A stretch of DNA of 64,000 nucleotides from contig JAILBN010000120.1 of assembly GCA_024680915.1 (NCBI GenBank), forward strand, positions 1 to 64,000. Direction: 5' to 3'. Position 1 is the first letter of the stretch, and each line of letters opens with the position of its first letter. This DNA comes from Treponemataceae bacterium (lineage in GTDB: Bacteria > Spirochaetota > Spirochaetia > Treponematales > Treponemataceae). The notes beneath the pieces are model-generated. The model was given only the letters and a program-made list of their open reading frames with translations, was not told where the DNA came from and made no database searches. Made by a program: the position numbers and the translations under genes. Shown piece after piece: positions 10,351 through 21,586 of this stretch.

Positions 10351-10376
10351 GAGCCGCTCGAACGACTCCATTTTTT
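10351..10376. terminator. Rho-independent terminator between comF-family gene and rimP
   Basis: Stem GAGCCG/CGACTC (10351-10368), with an A-run on one side and a T-run on the other, so possibly bidirectional. Confidence 0.7.
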
Positions 10377-10400
10377 CAAGGATACTACAATGTTCTCTTT

Positions 10401-10430
10401 ACTATAGCACAAGACAACAAATACAGTCAA
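10401..10430 (-). promoter_or_regulatory. Sigma70-type promoter for rimP-nusA-infB cluster
   Basis: Minus strand TTGACT-18 bp-TATAGT. Confidence 0.65.
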
Positions 10431-10454
10431 TAGCAGGCAAGAATATACATATAC

Positions 10455-11231
10455 TTATACAGGGACCGTGAACAAGGTCATAGCCGACACCTTCTCTATA
10501 CCGTTTTCTTTCAAAACTGAGGCACAATGGGAAAGTGTGCTGCCTGTAGTCATAACATCATCAAGCAGGACCACATGGCAAGGCTTTTTTTCCGCGGCCA
10601 TAGCCACAAGAGCTTTTGAAGCCATGTACTGTCCAGAAGCTGAAAGCCTTTCACTTCTTCCCAGCTTTTTCTGCTGCTGTCCGCTGGTCCTAACAAGAAG
10701 CTTGAGGACATCGACCTTGTAACGTATTGAGAATTCACGGACAAGACTATCTGTCTGATCCCAACCGTTAGTCCGTATTTTTCCAGGCCTGGGAGGCACA
10801 GGAACGAGAGGGAGTCCTTGAAAATCGTGCTTATAAACAGTGGCGAGACAATCAGCAAAAAAGGGTGAGAGGTTTTCTTTTCCTGCGATTTTCCACTCAT
10901 AAAGAAGCTTTTTTTTCTTGAGCAGGTATGAAAACACAGGTCTTATACCGTCAAGCCCCTTAGCCGGAGCAGCTTCAGAGGAACGACACTGTAAGCACAC
11001 TTCATCCTCTGAAAGCATTTTTTTACCGCACACAGAACAACGCCTGTCATCACAATTCTCAGAAGCTTCTTTCAAAAGTGCAGACCTACATTCCCTGCAC
11101 AAGGAAAGCCCATAGGCCAAACCGCCGCACATGACACAAGAGTCCGGGAAAAAAGCGGTGGAAAAAACTTTACGAACTAGGCTTTTCCCCAGGGGAAAAA
11201 GCCTAGGGATATTACTAACAGGAGATTCCAT
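10455..11231 (-). CDS. ComF-family phosphoribosyltransferase-like protein
   Basis: CxxC zinc region CVMCGG...CRECRSA...CSVCGKK...CLQC and PRPP-type motif VVLLDDVMTTGSTL. Confidence 0.9.
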   Translation of the reverse strand: MESPVSNIPRLFPLGKSLVRKVFSTAFFPDSCVMCGGLAYGLSLCRECRSALLKEASENCDDRRCSVCGKKMLSEDEVCLQCRSSEAAPAKGLDGIRPVFSYLLKKKKLLYEWKIAGKENLSPFFADCLATVYKHDFQGLPLVPVPPRPGKIRTNGWDQTDSLVREFSIRYKVDVLKLLVRTSGQQQKKLGRSERLSASGQYMASKALVAMAAEKKPCHVVLLDDVMTTGSTLSHCASVLKENGIEKVSAMTLFTVPV

Positions 11232-11308
11232 ACACTTTTCTTATAGGAAAAAGAAAAGATTTTTTTTATGTTTTTGATTATTATTGATTATTATTTTTGC
11301 TCTTTATA

Positions 11309-13942
11309 TTACTGGTTCATAAGACGCTTACGCCATAAGGCAAGACGCTGAAGTGCCTCAAGGGGAGTCATCTCATCGGGAGAAATCGAGAGGATCTCAT
11401 TTATAACAAGTTCTTCCTCAGAAAACAGACCTGCTGATGTAGTTTTGACTGCTTTCTCCTGGGTCTGCAGACAAGGTTCATCTTCTCCGACAGAAAGATT
11501 AGCCCCTGTAAGAAGCTCCGTATGAAGAGCATTTTGCTCCAAAACATCAAGCAGATCGGAAGCCCGCTTCAAAACAGGCTCCGGGATGCCAGCAAGACGT
11601 GCCACATGAATACCATAAGAGCCGGCGGCACTACCGCTCCTTATATGCTTCAAGAAAACGACTTCCCCGTCTTTTTCAAGCACATCCATGCACAAAAGGA
11701 CAAGGGATGGATGGGAAAGATTTGTAAGCTCATGATAATGGGTCGCAAAAAAAGTTTTAGCTTTAATTACGTTAAGTATGTATTCAGAAATTGCCCAGGC
11801 AAGAGATAATCCATCACCGGTGGAGGTTCCTCGCCCCACCTCGTCCATTATCACAAGACTTTTACAGGTCGCAGCCCTTAATATATGAGCGGTTTCAGCC
11901 ATTTCCACAAGGAAAGTCGATTCACCCCGGGCAAGATTGTCAGAAGCCCCTACCCTGCAGAAAATCCTGTCCACCACACCTATATGAGCCTTTTCCGCTG
12001 GAACAAAGGAGCCTATCTGAGCCAGCAGAACTATAAGAGCATTCTGTCTTAGATAGGTGCTCTTACCAGCCATATTGGGACCGGTGACGAGAGCGAATTT
12101 CTTTTCCCCCAGCAGGGTATCGTTGGGAACGAAATTTCCGGAAGCCATATGATTCTCAACGACGGGATGACGGCCAGCCTTTATCTCAAGCACATCTGAA
12201 TCATCAATCTCCGGACAAGTCCAATTGTGGACAAGAGCCGCATAGGCCAAGGAAGCTGTGGTATCAATCTCAGCAATCTCCAGAGCCACCTCAAGAAGAT
12301 AGGGAATATGAGTGGCTATCATAGCTCTTATTTCTAAGAAAAGACCTTTTTCCGTCTCTATTATTTTTTCACCAGCACTAAGAAGCTCCTGCTCCAATTC
12401 CTGCAGCTTAGGACTTGTGTACCTGTCTCCGTTCACCAGTGCCCGGCGAAGGATGAAGTGAGAAGGAACAGAATCTATCTTTCCTTTGGAAACTTCCATA
12501 AAATATCCAATATTCTTCTGGTATTTTATTTTCAGGTTCTGGATTCCTGTTTTTTCTTTTTCCTCGGTAATATATTCATCAAGAATCTTATTGAAATTCC
12601 CCTGAAGATTCCTGTAGTGGTCAAGCTCTTCTGACCAGCCGGGTTTTATCATCCCACCTTCTGAAAGCTGAATGGAAGGCTCAGGGAGAATAGCATCCTG
12701 AACGGTCTTTATAATTGACATGGCGGTCCCAAGCTCTATTCCACCCACCGGCTCCACAGCAGAAAGGAGATTGCGGACATCTATCCACCCGGAAAGGCTT
12801 ACCCTAAGAGCCTGAAGATCCTTCGCATGGGCACGTTCCATTCCGATACGGCTTGCAAGCCGCTCCACATCAAGTATGGAAGCAAGCAGGTTCCTGGTCT
12901 CCTGAAGCAGCTTCCTGTCCTCAATAAACAAGGATATTCGTTGCTGTCGTTTTTTTATAAGTCCGGTGCTGCGAAGAGGATAAATCAGCCTGTTGCGGAG
13001 CAGCCGGCTTCCCATCGCCGTCATAGTATAATTTATCGTCTCAAGAAGGGTATATTGGCTATTCCCATCCCTGAGGTTCGTAGTAATCTCCAAATTTCTC
13101 CTGGAGGAATCATCTATCACCACGAAATCGTTATCATCAAGGATACGGATATTGCGTACCTGAGGAATAGGGGCATCGGGAGAGGCTGTATTGGCGGTTC
13201 TGGACAGATAGGCAAGAAGGCAGCCGGAAGAAAGGACTTCGGGAGAGTCTTCCAGCAGGCAGAAGGCTTTCAGATTCGTAGTACCGAATTGGGAAAGAAG
13301 TTTTTTATATGAAAGCTCCTGTGAAAAATGCCAGTCCTGCTCCCAGGTGATAGAGGTGGCAGGAAAAGTCTCCAGAACATCCATTACCGCAGCGTTTTTC
13401 TCCATGGAAGAGGGCAGAACTATCTCCCGGGGAAGGTTCCTTCCCAGCTCTTTCGAGAATTCATCCTTAAGCTTTGACTCAGGCCACTTACGGGTAAAAA
13501 AAGTCCCGGTGGATATATCAGCGCAAGCATACGAAAGCCAGGTATTTTTTTTATCCTTTGAGAAACAAAGGCAGGCAATATAGTTATTACAGCCCTTCTC
13601 CAGATACTCTTCCTCGACTGTGCTTCCTGGAGTGATGATCTCCACGACCTTACGCTCCGCAAGCCCCTTGCCATTCTCCGGAAGGGACATCTGCTCGCAA
13701 ACCGCAATTTTCTTTCCCATCCTAAGAAGACGGGCGATATATATTTTTGAAGCATGATAAGGGATGCCGCACATAGGCTGGCCAGCACGGCTGGTCAGAG
13801 TGAGATTAAGCAACCTGGAGACTTCCACGGCGTCCTCATTGAACATTTCGTAGAAGTCACCCAATCTGAAAAAAAGAACCTCATCTTTATATTGATCTTT
13901 TATTGCCGCATACTGATCCATAAGCGGCGTAGTACCGCCCAT
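11309..13942 (-). CDS. mutS: DNA mismatch repair protein MutS
   Basis: GDFYEMFNEDA, VTGPNMAGKSTYLRQ Walker A, IMDEVGRGTSTGDGL. Confidence 0.97.
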   Translation of the reverse strand: MGGTTPLMDQYAAIKDQYKDEVLFFRLGDFYEMFNEDAVEVSRLLNLTLTSRAGQPMCGIPYHASKIYIARLLRMGKKIAVCEQMSLPENGKGLAERKVVEIITPGSTVEEEYLEKGCNNYIACLCFSKDKKNTWLSYACADISTGTFFTRKWPESKLKDEFSKELGRNLPREIVLPSSMEKNAAVMDVLETFPATSITWEQDWHFSQELSYKKLLSQFGTTNLKAFCLLEDSPEVLSSGCLLAYLSRTANTASPDAPIPQVRNIRILDDNDFVVIDDSSRRNLEITTNLRDGNSQYTLLETINYTMTAMGSRLLRNRLIYPLRSTGLIKKRQQRISLFIEDRKLLQETRNLLASILDVERLASRIGMERAHAKDLQALRVSLSGWIDVRNLLSAVEPVGGIELGTAMSIIKTVQDAILPEPSIQLSEGGMIKPGWSEELDHYRNLQGNFNKILDEYITEEKEKTGIQNLKIKYQKNIGYFMEVSKGKIDSVPSHFILRRALVNGDRYTSPKLQELEQELLSAGEKIIETEKGLFLEIRAMIATHIPYLLEVALEIAEIDTTASLAYAALVHNWTCPEIDDSDVLEIKAGRHPVVENHMASGNFVPNDTLLGEKKFALVTGPNMAGKSTYLRQNALIVLLAQIGSFVPAEKAHIGVVDRIFCRVGASDNLARGESTFLVEMAETAHILRAATCKSLVIMDEVGRGTSTGDGLSLAWAISEYILNVIKAKTFFATHYHELTNLSHPSLVLLCMDVLEKDGEVVFLKHIRSGSAAGSYGIHVARLAGIPEPVLKRASDLLDVLEQNALHTELLTGANLSVGEDEPCLQTQEKAVKTTSAGLFSEEELVINEILSISPDEMTPLEALQRLALWRKRLMNQ

Positions 13943-13944
13943 CC

Positions 13945-14460
13945 TTATCTTATAAGAGAATTGATAACTTGGTCAGTAATATCCACTGACTGACTGTACC
14001 AGATGATAGCATTAGCCTGTTGAAGACTCATTACCATACTATATCCGCCGGCTTCAGCAATTCTCTCAATAATATTATAGAGGGATTTATAAAAATCATC
14101 AGAATCAGCAAGCTTGTTTTTCATAGCTTCAAGCTCAGCATTCTTTGACCGGGTATATTCAAGAAGATAATCTGTTTTCTTCGTTATTTCAGTTTCGGTC
14201 CTGAGGGCAGAAAGCTCATCATTGTCTTTAAGAAACTGAGTTTTCTTAAGATTCAGCTCTTTAATCTCCGCCGTAGTCCTGTCAACTTCAGCCTGGAATT
14301 CAAGCTTCATATTCTCGTAATTACGGACAGCTGTAGAATCGCGGAAATAAGTGGTATACACACGTGCGGTATCAATCACACCAATCTTCGTGATATCCAT
14401 CTGAGCATAAAGCGCAGCCGAAAGAAAAACAACACTAAAAAACGCAAGAATCTTTTTCAT
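13945..14460 (-). CDS. OmpH/Skp-family periplasmic chaperone
   Basis: Signal peptide, IGVIDTARVY, coiled-coil middle; adjacent to bamA. Confidence 0.88.
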   Translation of the reverse strand: MKKILAFFSVVFLSAALYAQMDITKIGVIDTARVYTTYFRDSTAVRNYENMKLEFQAEVDRTTAEIKELNLKKTQFLKDNDELSALRTETEITKKTDYLLEYTRSKNAELEAMKNKLADSDDFYKSLYNIIERIAEAGGYSMVMSLQQANAIIWYSQSVDITDQVINSLIR

Positions 14461-14476
14461 TATATCTTAACCTTCT

Positions 14477-16873
14477 TTATCTGTTTGCAATAGTAAAGGA
14501 CAGAGTAAACTGCCACGTATTATTCCATTCAAAAATCCCATCCCTGAATCTAAAGGTATTTGCCAAAAGAAGCCTGATGGGGAATTGCTGCAAGGCAAAC
14601 CTTATGCCAGGACCGAAGCTGAACCTGAAATCATCAAGAGACAGATCGGTGAACATGTCCGCAAGAGAATCCTTAAGGGCAACAGCATCCGCGAAGAAGT
14701 CAACACCGAAAATACCTATGGCGATAGGAAGCCTCAGCTCAAGATAGCTGTTCCAAAGGGCGGATCCCTTCGTCCTGAACTGATCGGTCCAACCACGCCC
14801 GGTGAACATACCATCTATGAAAAGTTTATTGTTTGTACTTATCTGACAACTGCCACCTGGCACAAGGAAAGAAAGCCCTGTATAACCTGCCAGGATCAGC
14901 TTGAAATTCCATGTTTCTGAAACAGGCTTGTCCAACAATGTGAAATACAGTTCTCCTTTAGTATCCGAACGCAAAAAGTATTGATTCTCCAAATTGGGAA
15001 TAAGTCCGTACCAAGTCAATTTCTGATTGATGAACCAACCTGTTGACGGGTCATAATAAAGGTCCCTGTCATCAAAGGATAAGGAAGACCAAATACTATT
15101 CTGGACTCCGAAAGTCTCGTGATTCTCAATTATCTCCAAATCTACGGGCGTGTAAAGGGTCGCATCATAATCATTACGGTTCAGATTAGTGGAGACACCA
15201 CCCGTAAGCGTTATCATTGAGAATTTGGGGAACCATCTGTAACCAAGCGAAGCGCTTGCCCCTATGGTCCTCTTAGTATAGTCCATATAAAAATCATTCA
15301 CATTTATACCAGACGGCAGAGCCATAACCTGAGGACAGGTCGCATCGGACTTAGCATACTCAAGGTTCGCAGAGAAATTGATGGGTCTGTTGAAAAGCCA
15401 GGAATCTGAATAACCGAAATTCAAGGATTTCTCGTTGCTGGCAATATTAACACCTGCAGAAATGGTTTTTCCAGTACCGGCCACATTTGTATCCGACCAC
15501 TTGAAATAAGTTGATACAGGAATCTCATCAGCATTGGTAATTCCAGAGAAAGCAATACCAACTTCAATATTGGTGGTCAAACCTTCTTCTACAGCTACAA
15601 TCATATCTATGAGGTTCTCTTCTGAACCTGGCACGAAGTCCGGAGAAACGGCAGAGAAGAACTGTGTGTTTCCAAGGTTCCTCAAACCTGCCTGGATTTT
15701 GGACAATGAATAAATATCCCCAGACTCGACACCCAGCTCTCTTCTTATGACATAGTCTTTTGTCTTTGTATTTCCTGATATTATTACATTCTCTATATGA
15801 CTTCTGGGCTTCTCGATTATCTCCATTGAAAAGGAAATAACCAAGGATTCGGTGTCAATTTCCTTCTTCGGGTCGGAGAAATAATTCGATGTATATCCGT
15901 TCTCATAATATTTATTCGCGATGGCATATACACCTGTCGTGAATTTCGTCTGGTTGAAAACATCTCCTTCTTTCATATTTATGAATGACAAGAGTTCTTC
16001 TGTAGTAAAAAGCACGTTTCCGGAAAGAGTAAGACCACCGTATGTATAACTGCTGCCCTCTTTTATTATGAAAGTCAGTTCAATCTCATCCTGATTCTTG
16101 CTTTCGTTATATGTCGTTTTCTTTACTAAATCTTGAACGGCTGCATCTATATAGCCTCTATCCTTATAATAAGAAACCACGACGCTTTTATCAGTCTCAA
16201 CGAGAGCCTCCTTGAAAGCACCTTTATTGAAAAGCCCCGCCTCTTTGAGGTTCAACTGCTTCTTAAGGGTTTTCTCCGAGAAAACCTCGTTACCCTGGAA
16301 GTGGATGGCCGTAACTATAGTAGCCTTTCCTTCCTCTATAAGAAAATTGAGTACGATGCCATCCTCCGTCTCCTCAAAGGTAGAGGAGACACGGACATTT
16401 GTATATCCTTTATCAAGATACAAATCCCTTATCTTTCGTTCGTCGGATGGCAGCTTTGAAGATGAGAATATATCAGATTTCTTCAGGGAAATAGCATCTG
16501 TAATCTCTGTGGTAAAAATCTGCTTATTCCCATAGATATTTATTTTGAAGATAACAGGCTTCTCCACAACAGTGATATTAAGTATGACAGAGCTTCCCTT
16601 CGCGTCGGCAGGATCCAGAGCAACACTTATATCATCAAAAAAATCCAAATTATATATTTTGTTAATTATTTCAACATATAAATCATCTGTAAAAATCTTT
16701 CCGATAAATTCAGATGTGACCGTATCCATCTGGCTAGAACCGACAGATTTCAGACCTGTGAACTTTATTTCATTTATCGGTTTATTATAGTACCATCCCT
16801 CAGATTGAGAGAACAGTGAAAAAACACAAAGGAAACAAAACAGAAAACAAATAAATGAGCGTCTTATACGCAT
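14477..16873 (-). CDS. bamA: Outer membrane protein assembly factor BamA
   Basis: POTRA repeats (NEIKFTGLKSV..., FKINIYGNKQI, HIENVIISGNTKTKDYVIRRELGV) and C-terminal barrel with FSFGPGIRFALQQFPIRL; start at MRIRRSF. Confidence 0.95.
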   Translation of the reverse strand: MRIRRSFICFLFCFLCVFSLFSQSEGWYYNKPINEIKFTGLKSVGSSQMDTVTSEFIGKIFTDDLYVEIINKIYNLDFFDDISVALDPADAKGSSVILNITVVEKPVIFKINIYGNKQIFTTEITDAISLKKSDIFSSSKLPSDERKIRDLYLDKGYTNVRVSSTFEETEDGIVLNFLIEEGKATIVTAIHFQGNEVFSEKTLKKQLNLKEAGLFNKGAFKEALVETDKSVVVSYYKDRGYIDAAVQDLVKKTTYNESKNQDEIELTFIIKEGSSYTYGGLTLSGNVLFTTEELLSFINMKEGDVFNQTKFTTGVYAIANKYYENGYTSNYFSDPKKEIDTESLVISFSMEIIEKPRSHIENVIISGNTKTKDYVIRRELGVESGDIYSLSKIQAGLRNLGNTQFFSAVSPDFVPGSEENLIDMIVAVEEGLTTNIEVGIAFSGITNADEIPVSTYFKWSDTNVAGTGKTISAGVNIASNEKSLNFGYSDSWLFNRPINFSANLEYAKSDATCPQVMALPSGINVNDFYMDYTKRTIGASASLGYRWFPKFSMITLTGGVSTNLNRNDYDATLYTPVDLEIIENHETFGVQNSIWSSLSFDDRDLYYDPSTGWFINQKLTWYGLIPNLENQYFLRSDTKGELYFTLLDKPVSETWNFKLILAGYTGLSFLVPGGSCQISTNNKLFIDGMFTGRGWTDQFRTKGSALWNSYLELRLPIAIGIFGVDFFADAVALKDSLADMFTDLSLDDFRFSFGPGIRFALQQFPIRLLLANTFRFRDGIFEWNNTWQFTLSFTIANR

Positions 16874-16963
16874 ACATTTCTCCTTAAAAGCCCAAATGCG
16901 GAAAAACAGCAGAAGGCATAGATAAAATCCCAAAACAGGACACAAGCACAATCACACACATTC

Positions 16964-19900
16964 TCAGAACGAGAATTTCCAAGACAAACTAATCGAAGTG
17001 TTTGGAACCCATAAGTCCTGAGCAGACGTAACATCAGGAGCGATGCTCCAGCGGATGGTGGCAAACGGGGACGGCAGCTCCAGACCAATCTCCGGCTGAA
17101 GGACAAGACCTCCCTTTGCTCCATCCAATCCAGATCCGCCAGTATAGACAAGGCTGAACATTGCATCCAGATACAGGTCGGCGCCTATGTACTTACCTAT
17201 GTAAACAGTCGTATTATCCAAAAAGTTACTAGGATTCATTTCAGTAGCTTCATTCCTGAACAGCTGGAGCAGAGCATGTTGAAAAAACGGAGTCCTGAAA
17301 GAAAATATATCAAAATGAAAGAATTCACGCAATTGGTTTTCTATTTGACGGAAAAGACTATTCTGAAGCATGAAGTCGATACCACCGGCGGCGACTTGTC
17401 CCAGAGCATCGGTGGCAGATGAACCGGATTCGACCAAAATAGCGGACCCGAGCAGCTTTCTTAAATCATCCTCGGATCTGTTGGGGTCGGAGGTAAGCCT
17501 TGGATTAAAACTCAAAAGACGCTGATTCTCCGCCGCAAGACTTATTTTCAGCAGAGTTCCATCGGCATCCCGCTCTCTTATCTCCGCACGTACAGTCATA
17601 GTAGGGTCAAAGTTTGACTCCGTCTCATTAAAAATAATTCGACCTTCCCTTATATAGAAATTCCTGTTCAAATACAGAATCTCTCCTCCCCGCATGGAAA
17701 GATCACCTTTCAAAGAGAAAGAATCAGTATAGGTATCGACCCCTATCTGAACGGGAGCCTGCATACTAACAAGACCTCGTACCAGAGGTCTGTCTTTAGT
17801 CGGATAATAAATTTCGGTTTTCGGTCCCAACAAGAGCTCAAGGTCCACTATATATTCGAAGGCAGATGAAGCTCCCTCTTCTAAGGCATCATCAGAAAAA
17901 GCGGTCACATCGGTAAGAACGAAAACAGCGTTGTCAGTTCCCACGGATCCGGAGACACTTATATCTTCAGTAGTTATATCAAGGACAGCCTCGCCTCCCA
18001 CGTCAGCCGTTATCTCAGCAAAGGGAAGCTTGATATCGCTGACTATGGAATTTCCATTCAAAGTCTTGAACTTCAGGGACAAAGATGAGAACTCCCAGCG
18101 TTCAAGCTCCAAAAGAGCATTTATTTCGCCACGGGCTTTACCGCAGGAGATTTTTCCGTCATTCAAAGAGAATTCGTTCTGCTCTGCTGTTATAATTAAC
18201 GAATCTGAGGTTATAGGGTCAGAAAGGAAATCAGGAATACTCAGGCTGAAATCATCAAGTTTCAAGGAACCGGAGAATTCCGGATCCGTAAGCAAACCAC
18301 CAAGCTGAACACGTCCCGACAAATCTCCATTATCAAATTTCACTCCCCCCTCCGGCAGCAAGGGAGCGAAAATGGTTATATTACACTTAACAGAAGCCAG
18401 AAGAATATCCAGCTTATTATCCTTAAACCACCCTCCGGCGGTGAAGGTCAAAGGGAAGTCCCCGTCGACCTTGGCGTACAGCTCACCTTCATCGGACAAA
18501 GAGCCTGTTATAAGACCTTTCTGCCCGGCCGTGAATTCAGTTTTTCCGTCCAGCCTTGATACTGAAATCTTGTAATCATTTATCGGTTCCAAAATATTGG
18601 ATTCTATCTTGGAGAAGACCAAGCCCGCATCAAAAGATTTCTCACTTTCTTCTTTCCCAAGCTTTATCCAGAACTCCAAAGGAGAAGAGGCATTCAGGAA
18701 GGAACCGAAATTGGCCTCAAAGACGGAATTGACGGAGCCCTCCATATCAGTAAGGGAGAAGCTTCCTGAAGAATCCCTGAGCTTAAGATCTGCCCAGGAA
18801 CCGTCAAAAGACCGGCAGTATATGATTTTGTCCTCAAGCTCAAAACGACCTGAGATTTCCAGCAGGGAAGAAGCAATTTTGAAGGAAGCACGGGGAATCT
18901 CCATAGATACCAGGGGATTATCAAGAGACCCCAATACAGAAAGAGATGCTGAAAAAGTGTTCTCAAACTCCTGCTGGGACATAAGCTTGGCGGAAGGAAA
19001 GGCAGTGATGTCAGCAGTTCCAGATATCATGAAATTCTCAAAAAAGCTTTCATCACTGAAAGGAAGAGAGAGAGGATTCGAACCGGATAGATCTATATTC
19101 AGAGCTTCCTTAGAATCAGGATTACTCATATTCAGCAATAAGGATGTATTGGCGAGAATTCCATCTGAAAAATCCCAGGCAAGGGAGCCTGTTCCTGAAA
19201 GGGCAGAAACATTGTCGCCATATGCCACTTGTTCAAAGATGACTCCATAGCTATCAGCATAGCACTGGAATTCCACGCCAGGCTCTATCTCGAATTTTCC
19301 CGTATTCTCTACGGCAGAAAACCTGCTGACATTTATATGCCAATCGTCAGCTGAAAAGAAAACGAAATCAGACTCAACATCAAAAGATGCAATATAGTCA
19401 GAAATCATAAGAGGAAAAGACAAAGCCTCGAAGGTGCCGGAAAGCATTCCGTCCTTGCCGAATTCCATGTTGAAGGCAAGCCCGTAATCACCAGAAACCG
19501 TTAGAAGGTAATCCTGTCTAAACACTCCCGATACAGAATAAGGCAAGGTGTTAAACCTGATATCGGATGAGAAGAAGACCTCCGTATAATCCTCGTTGGA
19601 ATCTGCACTGAATGACGCGGTCAATTCCTGTCCTGCGAAGGAAAGCTCAAGATTAGTAATCTGGGCTGTAGTCTCATTACCATCAAGAGACAGAGAGAGT
19701 CTTTCCTTTTCGTCAGAGGGATTAAGAAGAAGAGCATTGGAAAGATTGTACGAGATGCTTTTGAAATCACTGGATCCATAAAGATTGAAGGAAACCGTAT
19801 AAGGTGAAAGGAAATCTGATACTGAGGCAGGGAGAGCAGATTCGGCAGGAAGAATATCGTTTATTATATTGAACACGCTCGAAAAGTGAAGGTTCTCCAC

Positions 19901-21472
19901 AGAGACACCAGCCTGAATAAAGCTTTCATTCTCATACAGGATGCTTCCGTCAGCATAGATTGAGCCAGGTATATCGCCACCAGCATAATCGCTGGCACTG
20001 AAGCTGAAATCAGTGGAGACACTACCGGGAATGCAGGTAATCTCAACAGCAGTCAGCCCAGAGGAGCCAAGATAGACCTGCGGGGCAAACAAGGAAAAAC
20101 CTGTCTCAAGGGGGTTGATGAAGAATTCCCCCTGAGCCGACAAGCCGGAGGGGAGAAGGTAGTTCTCCACATAAAGCTCCCCATCTGGCTGCAGATTCGT
20201 TATATCTAGAATTCCGAAAAATGATACATCCATCATTTCGGAGGAAACATGCAGCTTATTCACGTTGACAGACTCGAGGCTCCCCTCCAAATCGGCATTT
20301 ACCTTCGCGCCAGCTGGGAATAAGTATGAAGGCAAGAGACCATCAGGCAAAGCAAGGCTTCCTGTCATATTATAGGTAAGAGCTTCGCCTGCATCGAAAA
20401 AATCAATTCCATATATGCCTGAAATCTTTATGTCATCAAACTTATCAAGGAATTCGTTACTGTTTTTTATGGTTATGAAGGAAAAGGGGGAAAAGTCTTC
20501 GGCATTGAAATAAACAGAAGTTTTCTTTGAGGAGAAATTATGGGTAAGAGTCACTCCGAAAGGTGTCCCGGAACTGAACAAAGAGCAGGATATTCGGTCT
20601 CCGTTCAAATTAGCAGAAAAATCGCAGCCTTTCACCGAAAAGCTGTTTCCATTGGAGTTCGAAAGCTTCAGCTTGGCAAAGGATCCCTCCAGCTCCGGAG
20701 TAACTACAGCCTGGGCACTTAAGGAAGTCGTAAGAGTCAATACATCAGGAAGAACATCATCCAGGATCTCTTCCGAAATCTCAGGAACAGGAGCAGAAAG
20801 GGAGAAACGGCCGGAAAGGTCTATTGTAAAAGAAGTTGTTTTTCCGTCACCCTCAGAGACCTTTATTCCATCTAGCTGAATATCAAATACTGTCTTGCCT
20901 GAGGAATAACGAAGGCTTGTCTGGCGGAACAAGACCGGAAAAGGAAGATTGAAGCGGGAGATATCTTCGAGTATAGAAGTTACACTCTCCTCTTCTTCCG
21001 GTACAGGGGCTGCCTCAAGCTCCTCTGAATCAGATTCTTCTTCTCCATCAAAAGCAGAGTCCTTTACAGAGGCGACCAGCCCCATTATGTTTTTAGTCAG
21101 CTTTTCATTCCATAAAAGCTCTAAGCCGTTGACAGAAACTGACCTGACAGCTCCCAAAAAATCTCTTTGGAAAAGCTTCAACAATCGGTAATTTATTACC
21201 ACAGAATCAATTTTCCCAACGACAGAATCGTCCTCAAGCTGCTTCACCTCTATACCTGAAATACGAATTCCTGATAAAATGGAAGGAGAAAGGGAATCGT
21301 ATCTGATGGAGAAGCCTGTATTATCTTCTATGTACGAAAAGGCAAAATCCTTAAGCTCCTGCAGCCTGTCGTTTATCTCCAGGTAAACCGGACGTATAAG
21401 CATAAAAGCCGCAAAAATCATGAGGAGAAAAATAATACTGCCTATTCCGTACTTAAGATAATGGTATTTCAT
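16964..21472 (-). CDS. tamB: TamB-like translocation/assembly module protein (DUF490)
   Basis: ~1500 aa, N-terminal TM, C-terminal DUF490-like region ending DLWVPNTSISLSWKFSF; directly upstream of bamA. Start set to MKYHYLKYG. Confidence 0.85.
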   Translation of the reverse strand: MKYHYLKYGIGSIIFLLMIFAAFMLIRPVYLEINDRLQELKDFAFSYIEDNTGFSIRYDSLSPSILSGIRISGIEVKQLEDDSVVGKIDSVVINYRLLKLFQRDFLGAVRSVSVNGLELLWNEKLTKNIMGLVASVKDSAFDGEEESDSEELEAAPVPEEEESVTSILEDISRFNLPFPVLFRQTSLRYSSGKTVFDIQLDGIKVSEGDGKTTSFTIDLSGRFSLSAPVPEISEEILDDVLPDVLTLTTSLSAQAVVTPELEGSFAKLKLSNSNGNSFSVKGCDFSANLNGDRISCSLFSSGTPFGVTLTHNFSSKKTSVYFNAEDFSPFSFITIKNSNEFLDKFDDIKISGIYGIDFFDAGEALTYNMTGSLALPDGLLPSYLFPAGAKVNADLEGSLESVNVNKLHVSSEMMDVSFFGILDITNLQPDGELYVENYLLPSGLSAQGEFFINPLETGFSLFAPQVYLGSSGLTAVEITCIPGSVSTDFSFSASDYAGGDIPGSIYADGSILYENESFIQAGVSVENLHFSSVFNIINDILPAESALPASVSDFLSPYTVSFNLYGSSDFKSISYNLSNALLLNPSDEKERLSLSLDGNETTAQITNLELSFAGQELTASFSADSNEDYTEVFFSSDIRFNTLPYSVSGVFRQDYLLTVSGDYGLAFNMEFGKDGMLSGTFEALSFPLMISDYIASFDVESDFVFFSADDWHINVSRFSAVENTGKFEIEPGVEFQCYADSYGVIFEQVAYGDNVSALSGTGSLAWDFSDGILANTSLLLNMSNPDSKEALNIDLSGSNPLSLPFSDESFFENFMISGTADITAFPSAKLMSQQEFENTFSASLSVLGSLDNPLVSMEIPRASFKIASSLLEISGRFELEDKIIYCRSFDGSWADLKLRDSSGSFSLTDMEGSVNSVFEANFGSFLNASSPLEFWIKLGKEESEKSFDAGLVFSKIESNILEPINDYKISVSRLDGKTEFTAGQKGLITGSLSDEGELYAKVDGDFPLTFTAGGWFKDNKLDILLASVKCNITIFAPLLPEGGVKFDNGDLSGRVQLGGLLTDPEFSGSLKLDDFSLSIPDFLSDPITSDSLIITAEQNEFSLNDGKISCGKARGEINALLELERWEFSSLSLKFKTLNGNSIVSDIKLPFAEITADVGGEAVLDITTEDISVSGSVGTDNAVFVLTDVTAFSDDALEEGASSAFEYIVDLELLLGPKTEIYYPTKDRPLVRGLVSMQAPVQIGVDTYTDSFSLKGDLSMRGGEILYLNRNFYIREGRIIFNETESNFDPTMTVRAEIRERDADGTLLKISLAAENQRLLSFNPRLTSDPNRSEDDLRKLLGSAILVESGSSATDALGQVAAGGIDFMLQNSLFRQIENQLREFFHFDIFSFRTPFFQHALLQLFRNEATEMNPSNFLDNTTVYIGKYIGADLYLDAMFSLVYTGGSGLDGAKGGLVLQPEIGLELPSPFATIRWSIAPDVTSAQDLWVPNTSISLSWKFSF

Positions 21473-21586
21473 CAGAATCCTACAAGGGCAAGAGCATTCC
21501 GAATTCACTGAGAGATGTTTCATACTCAAAGCTGGAACGGAACGGTTTATCTTTCCCTAAATATAACAAATCCACAGGAAAAAACA

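Noticed and set aside
18597-19250. 217-aa plus-strand ORF inside tamB
   Set aside because: Antisense to a well-supported ~1500-aa CDS; Ser/Pro/Glu-rich composition typical of reverse frames.
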